Position numbers and translations under genes: made by a program. This document shows, one piece after another, positions 8,739 through 18,138 of a stretch of DNA of 64,000 nt. The notes beneath the pieces are model-generated. The model had not been told where the DNA came from. It saw nothing but the letters and a program-made list of their open reading frames with translations, and did not search any database. Source of the stretch: Leptotrichia sp. HSP-342 (GTDB lineage: Bacteria > Fusobacteriota > Fusobacteriia > Fusobacteriales > Leptotrichiaceae); assembly GCF_041199995.1 (NCBI RefSeq), contig NZ_CP165646.1, forward strand, positions 496,001 to 560,000, read 5' to 3'. Position 1 is the first letter of the stretch; each line of letters begins with the position of its first letter.

Positions 8739-10103
8739 ATGAATTTATTACCTGATGAGATACTGGAAACTATAGATATGGTAGAAATGCAGCACCTTGA
8801 TGTGAGAACTGTCACAATGGGGATAAGCCTGCTTGACTGCATTGATGCAGATGCCGAAAAAACAGCAGAAAATATTTATAACAAAATTACGGAAAATGGA
8901 AAAGATTTGGTAAAAATCGCTGATGAAGTAGCAAGTAAATACAATATGCCAATTATTAATAAAAGAGTTTCAGTTACTCCAATTTCAATAATTGGAAATG
9001 CAACTAATGCCGAAGATTACACAATTTTTGCAAAAGCACTTGATAGAGCGGCAAAAACAATCGGAATTGACTTCATTGGAGGATTTTCCGCACTTGTGGA
9101 CAAAGGTTTTACAAAAGGCGATGTTAAGCTGATAAACAGTATTCCGAAGGCACTTTCTGAAACAGACAGAGTTTGCTCCTCTGTAAATGTAGGCTCTACA
9201 AAGTCAGGAATCAACTTGGATGCTGTAAAAATGATGGGAAAAACTGTAAAGGAACTGGCTGAACTTTCCAAAGATGCAGACGGACTGGCAGCCGCAAAAT
9301 TTGTCGTATTTACAAATGCTGTTCCTGATAATCCATTTATGGCGGGTGCATTTCATGGGGTAGAAAATCCAGATGTTGTGCTAAACGTTGGAATTAGTGG
9401 TCCAGGGGTTGTAAGACACACACTTGCGAACATTTCAAAAACGGCAAAAATTGATGAAATAACAGAAGCAATAAAAAAAGTAAGTTTTAAAATCACAAGA
9501 ATGGGAGAATTAATCGGAAAAGAAGTTGCTGAAAGACTTGGCGTTGAATTTGGAATAATCGACTTGTCACTTGCACCAACTCCAGCAGTAGGCGATAGTG
9601 TTGGAAATGTACTGGAGGAATTTGGACTGGAAGCAGTCGGAGCTTATGGAACAACACTTGCACTTGCAATATTGAATGACGCTGTAAAAAAAGGCGGAGC
9701 AATGGCTGCAACTCGTGTCGGAGGCTTAACAGGGGCATTTATTCCAGTAAGTGAAGATCAGGGAATGATAGAAGCTACAAGTAAAGGATATTTGACACTT
9801 GAAAAATTGGAGGCGATGACTTGTGTATGTTCTGTCGGACTTGATATGATAGCTATTCCAGGTGATACTTCTGAAGCTATAATTTCTGGAATAATAGCAG
9901 ATGAAATGGCAATTGGAATGGTAAACAGCAAAACTACCGCAGTCAGAATAATCCCAGTTCCTGGGAAAAAATCTGGAGACAGAGTAGTGTTTGGTGGACT
10001 TCTAGGAGAAGCAGATATTATAAATATAAATAATTTAGATTGCTCTGTGCTAATTAATCGTGGTGGAAAAGTAGCTCCGCCAATTCAGGCATTAAAAAAT
10101 TAA
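8739..10103 (+). CDS. PFL (DUF711/UPF0210) family protein
   Basis: A 454-residue cytosolic protein of the UPF0210 family, at the usual full length. Typical segments include [20 protein letters not shown] near the start (here [20 protein letters not shown]), [10 protein letters not shown] and [28 protein letters not shown] text in the C-terminal third. The structure resembles pyruvate-formate-lyase-like barrels, hence the PFL name, but no glycyl-radical motif is expected or seen and the reaction is unknown. It is translated from AGGAGG and is co-transcribed with the ACT-domain gene. Confidence 0.9.
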   Translation: MNLLPDEILETIDMVEMQHLDVRTVTMGISLLDCIDADAEKTAENIYNKITENGKDLVKIADEVASKYNMPIINKRVSVTPISIIGNATNAEDYTIFAKALDRAAKTIGIDFIGGFSALVDKGFTKGDVKLINSIPKALSETDRVCSSVNVGSTKSGINLDAVKMMGKTVKELAELSKDADGLAAAKFVVFTNAVPDNPFMAGAFHGVENPDVVLNVGISGPGVVRHTLANISKTAKIDEITEAIKKVSFKITRMGELIGKEVAERLGVEFGIIDLSLAPTPAVGDSVGNVLEEFGLEAVGAYGTTLALAILNDAVKKGGAMAATRVGGLTGAFIPVSEDQGMIEATSKGYLTLEKLEAMTCVCSVGLDMIAIPGDTSEAIISGIIADEMAIGMVNSKTTAVRIIPVPGKKSGDRVVFGGLLGEADIININNLDCSVLINRGGKVAPPIQALKN

Positions 10104-10110
10104 TTTAAAA

Positions 10111-10217
10111 ATATACTCGAACCCATTTAAAACCGAACTATTGAAAATTATATAAATTTAGGGTTTGAGTAAAATAGTCATAACTTTTAAGTTCGGCTTT
10201 AAAGCGGTTTTACTATA
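10111..10217. repeat. Structured intergenic repeat, copy A
   Basis: About 106 nt that recurs at 17966-18071 with roughly 80-85% identity. It begins ATATACTCGAACC and ends GGTTTTACTATA. Paired segments inside (ACTCGAACCC with GGGTTTGAGT; CCGAACT with AAGTTCGG; AGTAAAA with TTTTACT) suggest a folded transcript. It lies just after the PFL gene. Confidence 0.75.
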
Positions 10218-10231
10218 CAACAAATAAAAAA

Positions 10232-10266
10232 TAGAAAGTTAGGATTTACTCTTGGCTTTCTTTTTA
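10232..10266 (+). terminator. Probable terminator after the PFL gene
   Basis: AGAAAG ... CTTTCT with a 17-nt loop, followed by TTTTT. The stem is short, so this is tentative. Confidence 0.5.
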
Positions 10267-10295
10267 AACTATAATATAAAATAAGGAGTAATAAA

Positions 10296-10865
10296 ATGTA
10301 TCATATAAAAGATGAAGAATTTTTAAGAGGAAAAGTTCCTATGACAAAAGAGGAAATCCGTTTTGTAAGCCTTGGGAAAATGGAGATGAAAGATGATGAT
10401 ATTTGTCTTGACATTGGTGGCGGAACTGGTTCTGTGAGTATGGAAATGGCAAGATTTGCACGAAACGGAAAAGTTTTTGTAATTGAGAGAAATGATGAGG
10501 CAGTTGAGCTGATTCATAAGAATATAGAAAAATTTGATTTGAAAAATATTACTGTAATAAAAGGAATGGCGCCAGATGGACTAAAAGACTTAAATATAAA
10601 GTTTAATAAAATTTTTATTGGAGGTTCAGCTGGAAATCTGGTGGAAATTATAAAATATTCTTATGATAAGCTTGTTGAAGATGGAATTTTAGTACTAAAC
10701 TTTATCGTACTGGAAAATATATCTACGGCTGTTGAGGAACTGAAAAAATACAATTTTAAAGATGTGGATATTTGTCAGTTAATCGTGAGTAAAAATAGAA
10801 AAGTTAAGGATTTTAATATGATGATGGCAGAAAATCCAATTTATGTGATTACTGCGAAAAAATAG
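10296..10865 (+). CDS. cbiT: Cobalt-precorrin C15-methyltransferase (decarboxylating) CbiT
   Basis: A 189-residue SAM-dependent methyltransferase of the CbiT/CobL C-terminal type. MTKEEIRFVSLGKM near residue 16 is followed by the SAM-binding loop DIGGGTGSVSMEMA about residue 43 and the conserved FIGGSAGNL. CbiT methylates C15 and decarboxylates the C12 acetate in anaerobic cobalamin synthesis. AAGGAG precedes the ATG. Other cbi genes (cbiG, cbiH) lie 5 kb downstream. The last 14 codons are duplicated at 12166-12209 on the far side of an inserted segment. Confidence 0.92.
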   Translation: MYHIKDEEFLRGKVPMTKEEIRFVSLGKMEMKDDDICLDIGGGTGSVSMEMARFARNGKVFVIERNDEAVELIHKNIEKFDLKNITVIKGMAPDGLKDLNIKFNKIFIGGSAGNLVEIIKYSYDKLVEDGILVLNFIVLENISTAVEELKKYNFKDVDICQLIVSKNRKVKDFNMMMAENPIYVITAKK

Positions 10866-11002
10866 TGATAGATTGTATAATAAAATGCAAAAAATTTATT
10901 ACAAAATTGTGTGTATTTACAAAAATATGTTATCGTGTTATTATATTATTATGAGTTATCAAAAAATTTAGAATATGATAATTTATAAAGAAAATAATGT
11001 AA

Positions 11003-11107
11003 ACACCTGTAAAAGCATTGGCTCAAAGTGTTCCAAATGTTATGATGAATGGGCATCAGGATTGGTTGAGCGGACTAGTTAAATTTGCAAAAGGAGAAAT
11101 AAAATAA
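11003..11107 (+). pseudogene. C-terminal remnant of an unidentified gene
   Basis: An open stretch of 34 codons without a start (TPVKALAQSVPNVMMNG...), ending at a TAA that overlaps the ATG of the next gene (TAATG). The composition is protein-like and the overlap is operon-like, so this looks like the tail of an upstream partner gene lost when the segment inserted next to cbiT. I do not recognise the family. Confidence 0.45.
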
Positions 11108-11966
11108 TGGCTAAAATAGGTTGGATAGGATTAGGACAAATGGGGACTCCTATGGTAAAAATTTATTAAAAGCTTCTGTTGATGTGACAGTTTACAATAG
11201 AAATTTTGATAAAACTGTACCACTTGTAGAAAAAGGAGCTAAAAACACAAAAAATGTAGAAGAAATTTTTGAACAAAATGACATTATATTTTTTATGATT
11301 TCAAATTATAATGCGGCATTAGAAATTTTAAATGAAAATGTCTTATCAAAAATAAAAGGAAAAAAAATAGTAAATATGAGCACAATTTCACCTACCGAAA
11401 GTAAAGCTGTAGGAAAACTTGTTATTGAAAATAATGGAAAGTATATTGAAGCACCAGTATCTGGATCAGTAGGAGCTGCTACTGCTGGAGTTTTATTAAT
11501 ATTAGCTGGAGGAAATAAAGCTGATACTAAAGATTTATATTCAATTTTTGATATTTTAGGAAGTAAAACATATTATTTTGGAGAATTAGGAAAAGCAACT
11601 GGAGCAAAATTAGTATTAAATTCTTTACTTGGAATATTTGGAGAAGCTTATAGTGAAGTATTATTATTAGCACAAAATTTTGGAATAGATACAGAAACTA
11701 TTGTAAATGCTATTTCAGATTCTAGAATGAGTTCGCCACTATTTCAGGAAAAAAATATGTTTACAAACAGAGAATACCCTGCGGCATTTATGCTTAAACA
11801 TATGACAAAAGGCTTGAAATTATCAAATGAAGAAATCGAAAATAGAAAATTATCATTACCATTAATTCAAAATACAACTAAAAATTATTCAGAAGCTTTA
11901 GAACAAGGTTATGGAGAACAAGATATGGCGGCTATTTTTGAAATTTTAAGCAAGAAAAATGATTAA
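11107..11966 (+). pseudogene. 3-hydroxyisobutyrate dehydrogenase-like NAD(P) oxidoreductase, frameshifted
   Basis: The first 18 codons (MAKIGWIGLGQMGTPMVK) are the Rossmann NAD(P)-binding start of the beta-hydroxyacid dehydrogenase family. The frame then stops. The rest continues one frame over: APVSGSVGAATAG (substrate site), GATGAKLVLNSL (catalytic Lys and Asn) and a C-terminal helical domain. One A restored to the A-run near 11155-11160 rejoins the frames into about 286 residues, a normal length. It is therefore either a recent pseudogene or a sequencing indel. Family members reduce or oxidise small beta-hydroxy acids; the substrate is unknown. It lies inside a segment bracketed by the duplicated 3' end of cbiT. 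Confidence 0.8.
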
Positions 11967-12165
11967 TTAAAAGATAGGAAATCGTAAAATTATTAAAAAT
12001 AAAACTTTTTCTTTTATTATCAATTTTTAGATTTACTTTACAGACAAATTCTATATTTATTAGAACAAACTGAAAATGTAATATTGAAGAAGAATTCAAT
12101 TATGAATAAAGGTGTAATTGAGTAAAAAAGATGAAGAACTGTAACTTTTAAGACAAACAGTGTAA

Positions 12166-12209
12166 CAATGGCAGAAAATCCAATTTATGTGATTACTGCA
12201 AAGAAATAA
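12166..12209 (+). pseudogene. Duplicated 3' end of cbiT
   Basis: About 41 bp match the end of cbiT with only two differences (MAENPIYVITAKK plus stop). The flanking bases differ. It is followed by the terminator that would naturally serve cbiT. Confidence 0.85.
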
Positions 12210-12228
12210 TAAATAAAAATAATAATTT

Positions 12229-12293
12229 AAATTTGTGTAAAACTCTGAAAAGATATTTATTTATCAAGAATAATCAGAGAATTACACAAATTT
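12229..12293. terminator. Long bidirectional terminator
   Basis: AAATTTGTGTAA...CTCTGA pairs with TCAGAG...TTACACAAATTT and is followed by TTTTTT. It lies between the cbiT end duplicate and a convergent gene. Confidence 0.85.
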
Positions 12294-12299
12294 TTTATA

Positions 12300-12926
12300 T
12301 TATTTAATTTTATACACTTTACCAAATGACATTCCTACACCTTGATTTGAAATATCCCATCCATTCTTAGTCTTGCTTAACATTACAAAACCTGAATTTT
12401 TCTTATATGTTTTAATTTTTGTAATTTCAGTATGAGCTACATCTGCTGTAATAGAAAAAACATCTTTTAAGTACAATTGTTCCTGAATTTTTGATGAAGA
12501 TTTTTTGGAAATTTCGCTAATATTAAATCCATATTTTTGTTTAAATTTAAATCCAATAGTTTTAATAATAGCATTGTAATCTCTTTCAGAAAGATTCTTT
12601 ACATTCGATTCATAAGAAACGGCTGCAACTGTATTAGAACGATATTCGATTTTGGTAATCATAAAAGAAGCATCTTTAAACTGCTCTTCCATTAAAATTT
12701 TCATCACTTTAACTTCGTTTGGAGAAGAAAAGCCTAAAAACGCCGTAACCTCTTCGTCTGTAACTTGAAATAAATTTTCTGGACTTAGCAGCTTTTCAAT
12801 TTGAGCATTATTTTTTTGCAATTCACTTTCACTAAGGCTGACTTTATCACTGCGAAAAACAGGGTAACTAAATAAGAACAAAGATATAGTAAAAGTTAAA
12901 ATAGCTATCAGTAATTTATTTTTCAT
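12300..12926 (-). CDS. Hypothetical exported protein
   Basis: A 208-residue protein I do not recognise. The first ~20 residues form a signal peptide (MKNKLLIAILTFTISLFLFS) with no lipobox Cys, so a periplasmic or secreted location is likely. The rest is mixed alpha/beta with many Lys and Ser and no cysteines. The middle (EEVTAFLGFSSPNEVKV, then KNLSERDYNAII) has a DUF4878/NTF2-like flavour, but that is a weak impression. It has its own terminator and no operon partner. Confidence 0.7.
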   Translation of the reverse strand: MKNKLLIAILTFTISLFLFSYPVFRSDKVSLSESELQKNNAQIEKLLSPENLFQVTDEEVTAFLGFSSPNEVKVMKILMEEQFKDASFMITKIEYRSNTVAAVSYESNVKNLSERDYNAIIKTIGFKFKQKYGFNISEISKKSSSKIQEQLYLKDVFSITADVAHTEITKIKTYKKNSGFVMLSKTKNGWDISNQGVGMSFGKVYKIK

Positions 12927-13049
12927 AAAAATTCTCGCTTTCTATTTTTGATTAAAGTATAACTACGTTAATTATAGCATATTATTTTTAAAAAACAAGT
13001 TGGAAAATTATGGTTTTATATGCTGGTTAATGTAATGGGGTAAATTGTA

Positions 13050-13133
13050 ATGACAGTGGAGCAGTTAGAATTTAAATACACTGAAAACTATGAAAAAAAG
13101 AAAGTTATTCAAGATATTTTGGAAAAATTATAA
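13050..13133 (+). other. 27-codon open frame, probable gene remnant
   Basis: ATG with GGGG 9 nt upstream and 27 codons (MTVEQLEFKYTENYEKKK...) ending at TAA. It reads like the C-terminal helix of a lost protein. The family is unknown. Confidence 0.25.
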
Positions 13134-13229
13134 AATAATTTTGAATTCATTACAAAATACAAAAGTATTTTTTGTAAAAATGTGATATAATTCTAAAAGA
13201 TATAAATTCAGAAAAAGGAAAGATTAAAA

Positions 13230-13592
13230 ATGAATAAACTAAACTGGAAAAGAATTTATGAAAAAGCAGAAGAAACTGATGGATTTAGAGTATTTGTAGA
13301 CAGGCTGTGGGCAAGAGGAATGAAAAAGGAAGATGCCAAAATTGATTACTGGGCAAAGGAAATTACACCTACAAAGGAGCTTAGGGAAGATTATCATAAA
13401 GGAAAAATTAATTTTGAGACATTTGCAGCAGGATATCTAAATGAATTGGAAAAAAATCCTGATTTTGATAAATTTTTAAAAATAATAAAATCTGAACTGC
13501 TTTCAAAAAATGTTACAATGGTTTTTGCAAGCAAAACTTCTGAAATTAGTCATATTCCGATTTTGAAAAAGTATTTGGAAAATAAATTATAA
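13230..13592 (+). CDS. DUF488 (YeaO-like) family protein
   Basis: A 120-residue cytosolic protein of the DUF488/YeaO family. The signature RVFVDRLWARGMKKEDAKID lies near residue 20, followed by WAKEITPTKELREDYHK. The length is typical. The function of the family is not established. It is followed after 15 nt by the Nudix fusion gene, so the two are probably one transcript. Confidence 0.9.
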   Translation: MNKLNWKRIYEKAEETDGFRVFVDRLWARGMKKEDAKIDYWAKEITPTKELREDYHKGKINFETFAAGYLNELEKNPDFDKFLKIIKSELLSKNVTMVFASKTSEISHIPILKKYLENKL

Positions 13593-13607
13593 AAATAGGA
13601 GAAAAAT

Positions 13608-14375
13608 ATGATTGCAACATTATGTTATCTTGAAAAAGATAATAAATATCTGATGTTATATAGAAATAAAAAAGAAATTGATATAAATAAGGGAAAATGG
13701 ATTGGCGTTGGCGGAAAAATGGAAAAGGGTGAAACGCCTGAGCAATGTTTGGTACGAGAAGTATTCGAAGAAACTGGATACAAACTGAATAATTATAAAT
13801 ACAAAGGACTGGTAATTTTTAACTATAATGAAGATGAGCCTTTATTTATGTATGTTTATACAAGTTCTGATTTTTCTGGAATTAAAAAGAAATGTGATGA
13901 AGGGGATTTGAAATGGATTCCAAAAAATGAAATTTTCAATTTAAAATTGTGGGAAGGCGACAAAATATTTTTAGAATTATTGTTTAAAAATACACCATTT
14001 TTTTATTTGACTTTAAACTATGAAAACGACGATTTATTGAGTTCAAAATTAGAATTTAAAGAAAAATATAGCTGTTTTGAAGTTTTTGTGCCAGAAAATT
14101 ATGTGGAAAAAATTGTGGAAAACTTACAAAAACATAACCTTTTGACAGAGGGATTTTATGCAGATGTATATTCTACAGCTGATGCAATTGGGCATTGGAA
14201 AACTCTGGAAGGCGGAAATCCTTTTGATGGAGAAATTGGAAAATCAAGTGTAGCCAATGAGAAAATAATGCGATTTCGGGTAAAAAGAGAATTTGAGGAA
14301 CTGGCATATTATCTGGTAAAAGAGGCTCATCCTTATGAAACTGCAGTTATTAATGTATTCAGGATGGAAGTTTAG
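13608..14375 (+). CDS. Nudix hydrolase fused to a NIF3/YqfO-type PII-like domain
   Basis: A 255-residue protein with two domains. Residues 1-130 are a MutT-like Nudix fold whose box GX5EX7REX2EEXG is intact (GGKMEKGETPEQCLVREVFE and onward). Such enzymes hydrolyse nucleoside diphosphate derivatives such as 8-oxo-dGTP. Residues ~150-255 resemble the CutA/PII-like insert of NIF3/YqfO proteins (YSCFEVFVPENYVEKIVENL; HPYETAVINVF near the end). That domain is often involved in oligomerisation or ligand sensing. The combination is unusual to me. ATAGGAG precedes the ATG. Confidence 0.85.
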   Translation: MIATLCYLEKDNKYLMLYRNKKEIDINKGKWIGVGGKMEKGETPEQCLVREVFEETGYKLNNYKYKGLVIFNYNEDEPLFMYVYTSSDFSGIKKKCDEGDLKWIPKNEIFNLKLWEGDKIFLELLFKNTPFFYLTLNYENDDLLSSKLEFKEKYSCFEVFVPENYVEKIVENLQKHNLLTEGFYADVYSTADAIGHWKTLEGGNPFDGEIGKSSVANEKIMRFRVKREFEELAYYLVKEAHPYETAVINVFRMEV

Positions 14376-14401
14376 AAAATTTTAGGAAGGGTCGTAAAAA
14401 T

Positions 14402-16009
14402 ATGAAAAAGAATTTTATTAAAATATTTTTCTTGATATTTTTAATTAGTAGTCTGATTTTTTCAGAAAATAAAAAGTTAAATGAAAATTTTGGAATAGAA
14501 GATGGAAAAGTTTATTATATAAACAGAAAAATTGAGGAAGCTGATATAAAGACTTTTGAAGTTTTCGAAGATGGTGAGTATGCAAAAGATAAGAATAATG
14601 TTTATTATAAAGAAAATGTTCTTAATGAAGCAGATCCTAAAAGTTTTAAATTATTGACAAAAATTAGTTACGGATTGGGTAAAGATAGAAATAATCTTTA
14701 TTTTTGGGAGAATAAGGTAAATAATATAGATGTAAAAACTCTTGAAATAATGACAGATGAATTTTCAATTTATTTAAAAGATAAAAACGGAGTGTATATT
14801 TTATTTTCATATAATGGAGGACTTCCTGTCGATTTAGATAATATGATAATGTCTCTAAAAATTTTAAAAAATGTTGACAAACAAACTTTTCAACTAATTA
14901 GTGGAGGGTATTCAAAAGATAAAAATAGTGTTTATTATATTGGTAAAAAAATAGATGGAGCAGATCCCAAAAACTTTAAAGTTTTAAAAGATTATATTTT
15001 TACAGATGGAAAAAATGTCTATCTTTATGGAGAAAAAAAAGAGGATATAGATTTACAGACATTAAAATTTTTTGATGATAATTCCAGTTATTTTTTTGAC
15101 AAAAATAATATTTATTTTCAAGGAGATAAACTAGAGAATGCTGATTTTAAAAGTTTTAAAATAATGGAGTTGAATTTTTCAAAAGATAAAAATAATGTTT
15201 ATGAAGGAAATGAAAAAATAGATGGAGCAGATGCTAAAACTTTTGAAGTAATTGATACTTACGCAGGATTTGCGAGAGACAAAAATTATTTGTATTATTC
15301 TAATGAAAGAATAAAAAATTCTGATCCGTATACTTTTGAAAGAGTAAATGAACATTTGGTAAGAGATAAAAATCAATTTTATTCTAACGGAATGGTTTTA
15401 GATGTGGATGGAAAAACTTTTCAAATAGTAAAAGATTATGAAAAAGATTATTTTATGTATGCAAAAGATAAAAATAAAGCATATTACATAAATTTTATGG
15501 ATGGAAAAGATGAAATGGTAAAAGAGTTAAAAGGATTAAATCCTAAAAATTTTAAAGTGCTAAATCGTTATTATACAAAAGACGATAAAAAAGTTTATTT
15601 TAGTAAAGAATATGCGGATATACAAGAAGTTCAAAATGTAGATGTAAAATCATTTGAAGTATTATATTTTGAAAATATAGAAACTAAAGATGATTTTGGA
15701 AAAGATAAAGATAAAGTTTATTTGTTTGGTCTTGAATTAAAAGATGTAAAACCTGAAAAATTTCAAGTTGTGAAAGAGCCAATAACGGAAAAAATTATAT
15801 ATGTTCGAGATGAAAATAATTTATTTGTAATTTTTTATGATTATTTTTCAGGATTTAATTTTGTAAAGACTAAAAAATTTGAAAATATAGATTTTGAAAC
15901 TCTTAAATGGAAATCAGCAAGAGAACTGGAAGATAAAAATGGAAAATATATTGTGAATGGCAGCGTAATTGATGAAGATAAAATAGAAATTAAATTTATA
16001 AAGAAATAG
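14402..16009 (+). CDS. DKNYY-family exported repeat protein
   Basis: A 535-residue protein with a signal peptide (FFLIFLISSLIFSE). It has about ten degenerate repeats built around DKNNVYY, GADPKTFKVL and similar, the hallmark of the DKNYY family of bacterial surface or periplasmic beta-repeat proteins. Function is unknown; the repeats probably form a beta-solenoid. The stop is followed 15 nt later by cbiG, so read-through into the cobalamin genes is possible. Confidence 0.85.
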   Translation: MKKNFIKIFFLIFLISSLIFSENKKLNENFGIEDGKVYYINRKIEEADIKTFEVFEDGEYAKDKNNVYYKENVLNEADPKSFKLLTKISYGLGKDRNNLYFWENKVNNIDVKTLEIMTDEFSIYLKDKNGVYILFSYNGGLPVDLDNMIMSLKILKNVDKQTFQLISGGYSKDKNSVYYIGKKIDGADPKNFKVLKDYIFTDGKNVYLYGEKKEDIDLQTLKFFDDNSSYFFDKNNIYFQGDKLENADFKSFKIMELNFSKDKNNVYEGNEKIDGADAKTFEVIDTYAGFARDKNYLYYSNERIKNSDPYTFERVNEHLVRDKNQFYSNGMVLDVDGKTFQIVKDYEKDYFMYAKDKNKAYYINFMDGKDEMVKELKGLNPKNFKVLNRYYTKDDKKVYFSKEYADIQEVQNVDVKSFEVLYFENIETKDDFGKDKDKVYLFGLELKDVKPEKFQVVKEPITEKIIYVRDENNLFVIFYDYFSGFNFVKTKKFENIDFETLKWKSARELEDKNGKYIVNGSVIDEDKIEIKFIKK

Positions 16010-16024
16010 AAAAAAGGAGAAGAA

Positions 16025-17047
16025 ATGAGAACAGCAGTATATTGCGTAAGCAAAAACGGATATAAAACTTGTTTAAAAATAAAAGAAAATGTGTATAAAA
16101 ATTTGCATATTTATGTTTCAGGAAGAGTTGCTAATTTATTAAATCTTGAAAATGAAAATATCGAAAATCTATTTATTATAAATGAAAGAGTACCGATTTT
16201 GCTTGAAAAAACATTTAATAAATATGATTTACATATATTTGTTACAGCAACTGGAGCTGTTGTGAGAATAATTGACGGAAAATTTAAAAGTAAGGATACC
16301 GATCCTGCGGTAATTACTGTTGATGACCATGCCAACTTTGTTATTTCACTGCTTTCAGGACATCTAGGAGGAGCAAATGAAGAATGTGAGAAAATCGCAC
16401 AAGGAATCGGTGCTATCCCCGTAATTACAACTGCTTCAGATGTAGGTGGAAAAATAGCTGTAGACACATTTTCACAAAAAATAAAGGCAAAATTGGAAGA
16501 TTTGGAAGGAGCTAAAAGAGTTACTTCGCTAATTGTGAACGGAGAAAAAGTTAGCCTGCATTTACCAAAAAACATTGTATCTCACAATGAAAATAGTGCT
16601 GGAGCAATAATTGTATCAAATAGAAAAAATATTGAAATTTCAAAGGTTATACCACAGAATATTTTTATCGGAATTGGTTGCAGGAGAGGAATTAGCAAGG
16701 AGCATATTATAGAAAAATTAAAATATGTGATGGATAAACAAAATTTAGAGCTTTCCGCTATAAAAATGGCAGCATCTGCCTGGGTAAAATCTGATGAAAT
16801 TGGGCTTATTGAGGCAATGGAAGAACTTGAAATTCCAATTAAATTTTTTGATAAGGAAGAAATATTAAAAGTAGAAGATTTAGTTGAAGAACGTTCAGAA
16901 TTTGTAAAAAATCAAATCGGAGTATACGGTGTTTCCGAACCTTGTGCATTTTTGGCTTCTAGCGGTAAAGGAAAATTTTTAGTAAAAAAAGTGAAATTAG
17001 ACGGTATGACATTGTCTATTTTTGAAGATGAATTGAAGGTTTTGTAA
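16025..17047 (+). CDS. cbiG: Cobalt-precorrin 5A hydrolase CbiG
   Basis: A 340-residue protein with the CbiG three-part layout. The N-terminal domain is around residues 1-120. A mid-region GHLGGANEECEKIA and TTASDVGGKIAVD is strongly conserved. The C-terminal domain has IGIGCRRGISKEHI and AASAWVKSDEIGL. CbiG opens the delta-lactone of cobalt-precorrin 5A and releases acetaldehyde in the anaerobic cobalamin pathway. AAAAAGGAG precedes the ATG. It is followed by cbiH. Confidence 0.93.
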   Translation: MRTAVYCVSKNGYKTCLKIKENVYKNLHIYVSGRVANLLNLENENIENLFIINERVPILLEKTFNKYDLHIFVTATGAVVRIIDGKFKSKDTDPAVITVDDHANFVISLLSGHLGGANEECEKIAQGIGAIPVITTASDVGGKIAVDTFSQKIKAKLEDLEGAKRVTSLIVNGEKVSLHLPKNIVSHNENSAGAIIVSNRKNIEISKVIPQNIFIGIGCRRGISKEHIIEKLKYVMDKQNLELSAIKMAASAWVKSDEIGLIEAMEELEIPIKFFDKEEILKVEDLVEERSEFVKNQIGVYGVSEPCAFLASSGKGKFLVKKVKLDGMTLSIFEDELKVL

Positions 17048-17182
17048 AATTATTATTTTGATTGTAAAATAATTTGATAAGATATGATAATTTTATAAAA
17101 AAATAAGGAATTACAAAGATAAATAATTTATAATTTAAGGAATTGAAAATATAATTTTTTAAAAATGAAAGGAAGAGAGAAA

Positions 17183-17932
17183 ATGAACAAAAATGGAAAA
17201 ATTTATGTAGTGGGAATTGGGCCTGGAAAAAAGGCAGACATGACTTTCAAGGCTTATGAGGCAATGGAAAAAAGTGATATTATTGTAGGTTATAAAACTT
17301 ATACTGACTTAATTGAAGAATATTTTCCAAATACTGAAATAAAAAGTTCAAGTATGATGAAAGAAGTTGACAGATGTATTGAAGTTTTGGAACTTGCAAA
17401 ATCTGGTAAAAATGTTGCTTTGATTAGCAGTGGAGATGCTGGAGTATACGGTATGGCTGGAATAATGTATGAAGTAATCGGAGAAAATGACGATGTGGAA
17501 ATCGAAGTAATCGCAGGAGTTACAGCAACAAATGCTGCAGCCGCAATCGTAGGAGCTCCAATTATGCACGATTATGTAACAATCAGCCTAAGCAACCTTC
17601 TAACAGACTGGGAACTAATAAAAAAACGTCTAGAATTAGCTGCACAAGGTGATTTCATCGTAAGCTTATACAATCCAAAAAGTAAAGGAAGAACAACACA
17701 AATTGTTGAAGCACAGGAAATTATGCTAAAACACAAACCAAAAGATACGCCAGTTGCAATCGTAAGAAATGCAGGACGTGAAACTGAAGAGCATGAAATC
17801 ACAACACTTGAAAAAATGCTTGATTCTGAAATAAATATGCTTACAATTGTATTAATCGGAAATTCAAATACATTTGTTAAAAAAGGAAAAATGGTTACAC
17901 CTAGAGGTTATGATAAAAAATATGAATATTAA
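17183..17932 (+). CDS. cbiH: Precorrin-3B C17-methyltransferase CbiH/CobJ
   Basis: A 249-residue SAM-dependent tetrapyrrole methylase. The N-terminal motif VVGIGPGKKADMT and the loop ISSGDAGVYGMAG are family hallmarks, and VIAGVTATNAAAAIVGAP completes the active site. CbiH adds the C17 methyl and drives ring contraction of cobalt-precorrin 3. The inner ATG 17183 (MNKNGK) is better placed relative to GGAAG (17171-17175) than the in-frame ATG at 17165. With cbiT and cbiG it forms part of a scattered cobalamin set. Confidence 0.92.
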   Translation: MNKNGKIYVVGIGPGKKADMTFKAYEAMEKSDIIVGYKTYTDLIEEYFPNTEIKSSSMMKEVDRCIEVLELAKSGKNVALISSGDAGVYGMAGIMYEVIGENDDVEIEVIAGVTATNAAAAIVGAPIMHDYVTISLSNLLTDWELIKKRLELAAQGDFIVSLYNPKSKGRTTQIVEAQEIMLKHKPKDTPVAIVRNAGRETEEHEITTLEKMLDSEINMLTIVLIGNSNTFVKKGKMVTPRGYDKKYEY

Positions 17933-17965
17933 TACTTTTTAAAAAGTCAGAAACAAAATTTGATA

Positions 17966-18071
17966 ATATACTCGAACCTATTTAAAATTAAACTGCTAGA
18001 AATTATATAATTTAGGGTTTGAGTAAAATAGTCATAATTTTTGAGTTCTGTTTTAAACTAGTTTTACTATA
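17966..18071. repeat. Structured intergenic repeat, copy B
   Basis: The second copy of the ~106-nt element seen at 10111-10217, in the same orientation and again just after a gene (cbiH). The first arm (ACTCGAACCT with GGGTTTGAGT) is kept. Confidence 0.75.
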
Positions 18072-18090
18072 TTTATAAAATAAAAAAATT

Positions 18091-18113
18091 GGACTATCAT
18101 ATAAAGTTAGTCC
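18091..18113. terminator. Bidirectional terminator between cbiH and the PTS operon
   Basis: GGACTA, 11-nt loop, TAGTCC, with an A-run before and a T-run after. It lies between convergent genes. Confidence 0.7.
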
Positions 18114-18138
18114 ATTTTTATTTTCAAATCTGTCATTT

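Noticed and set aside
10104..10295. Cobalamin riboswitch upstream of cbiT
   Set aside because: No B12-box-like sequence is seen; the structured repeat here recurs after cbiH, so it does not mark gene starts.
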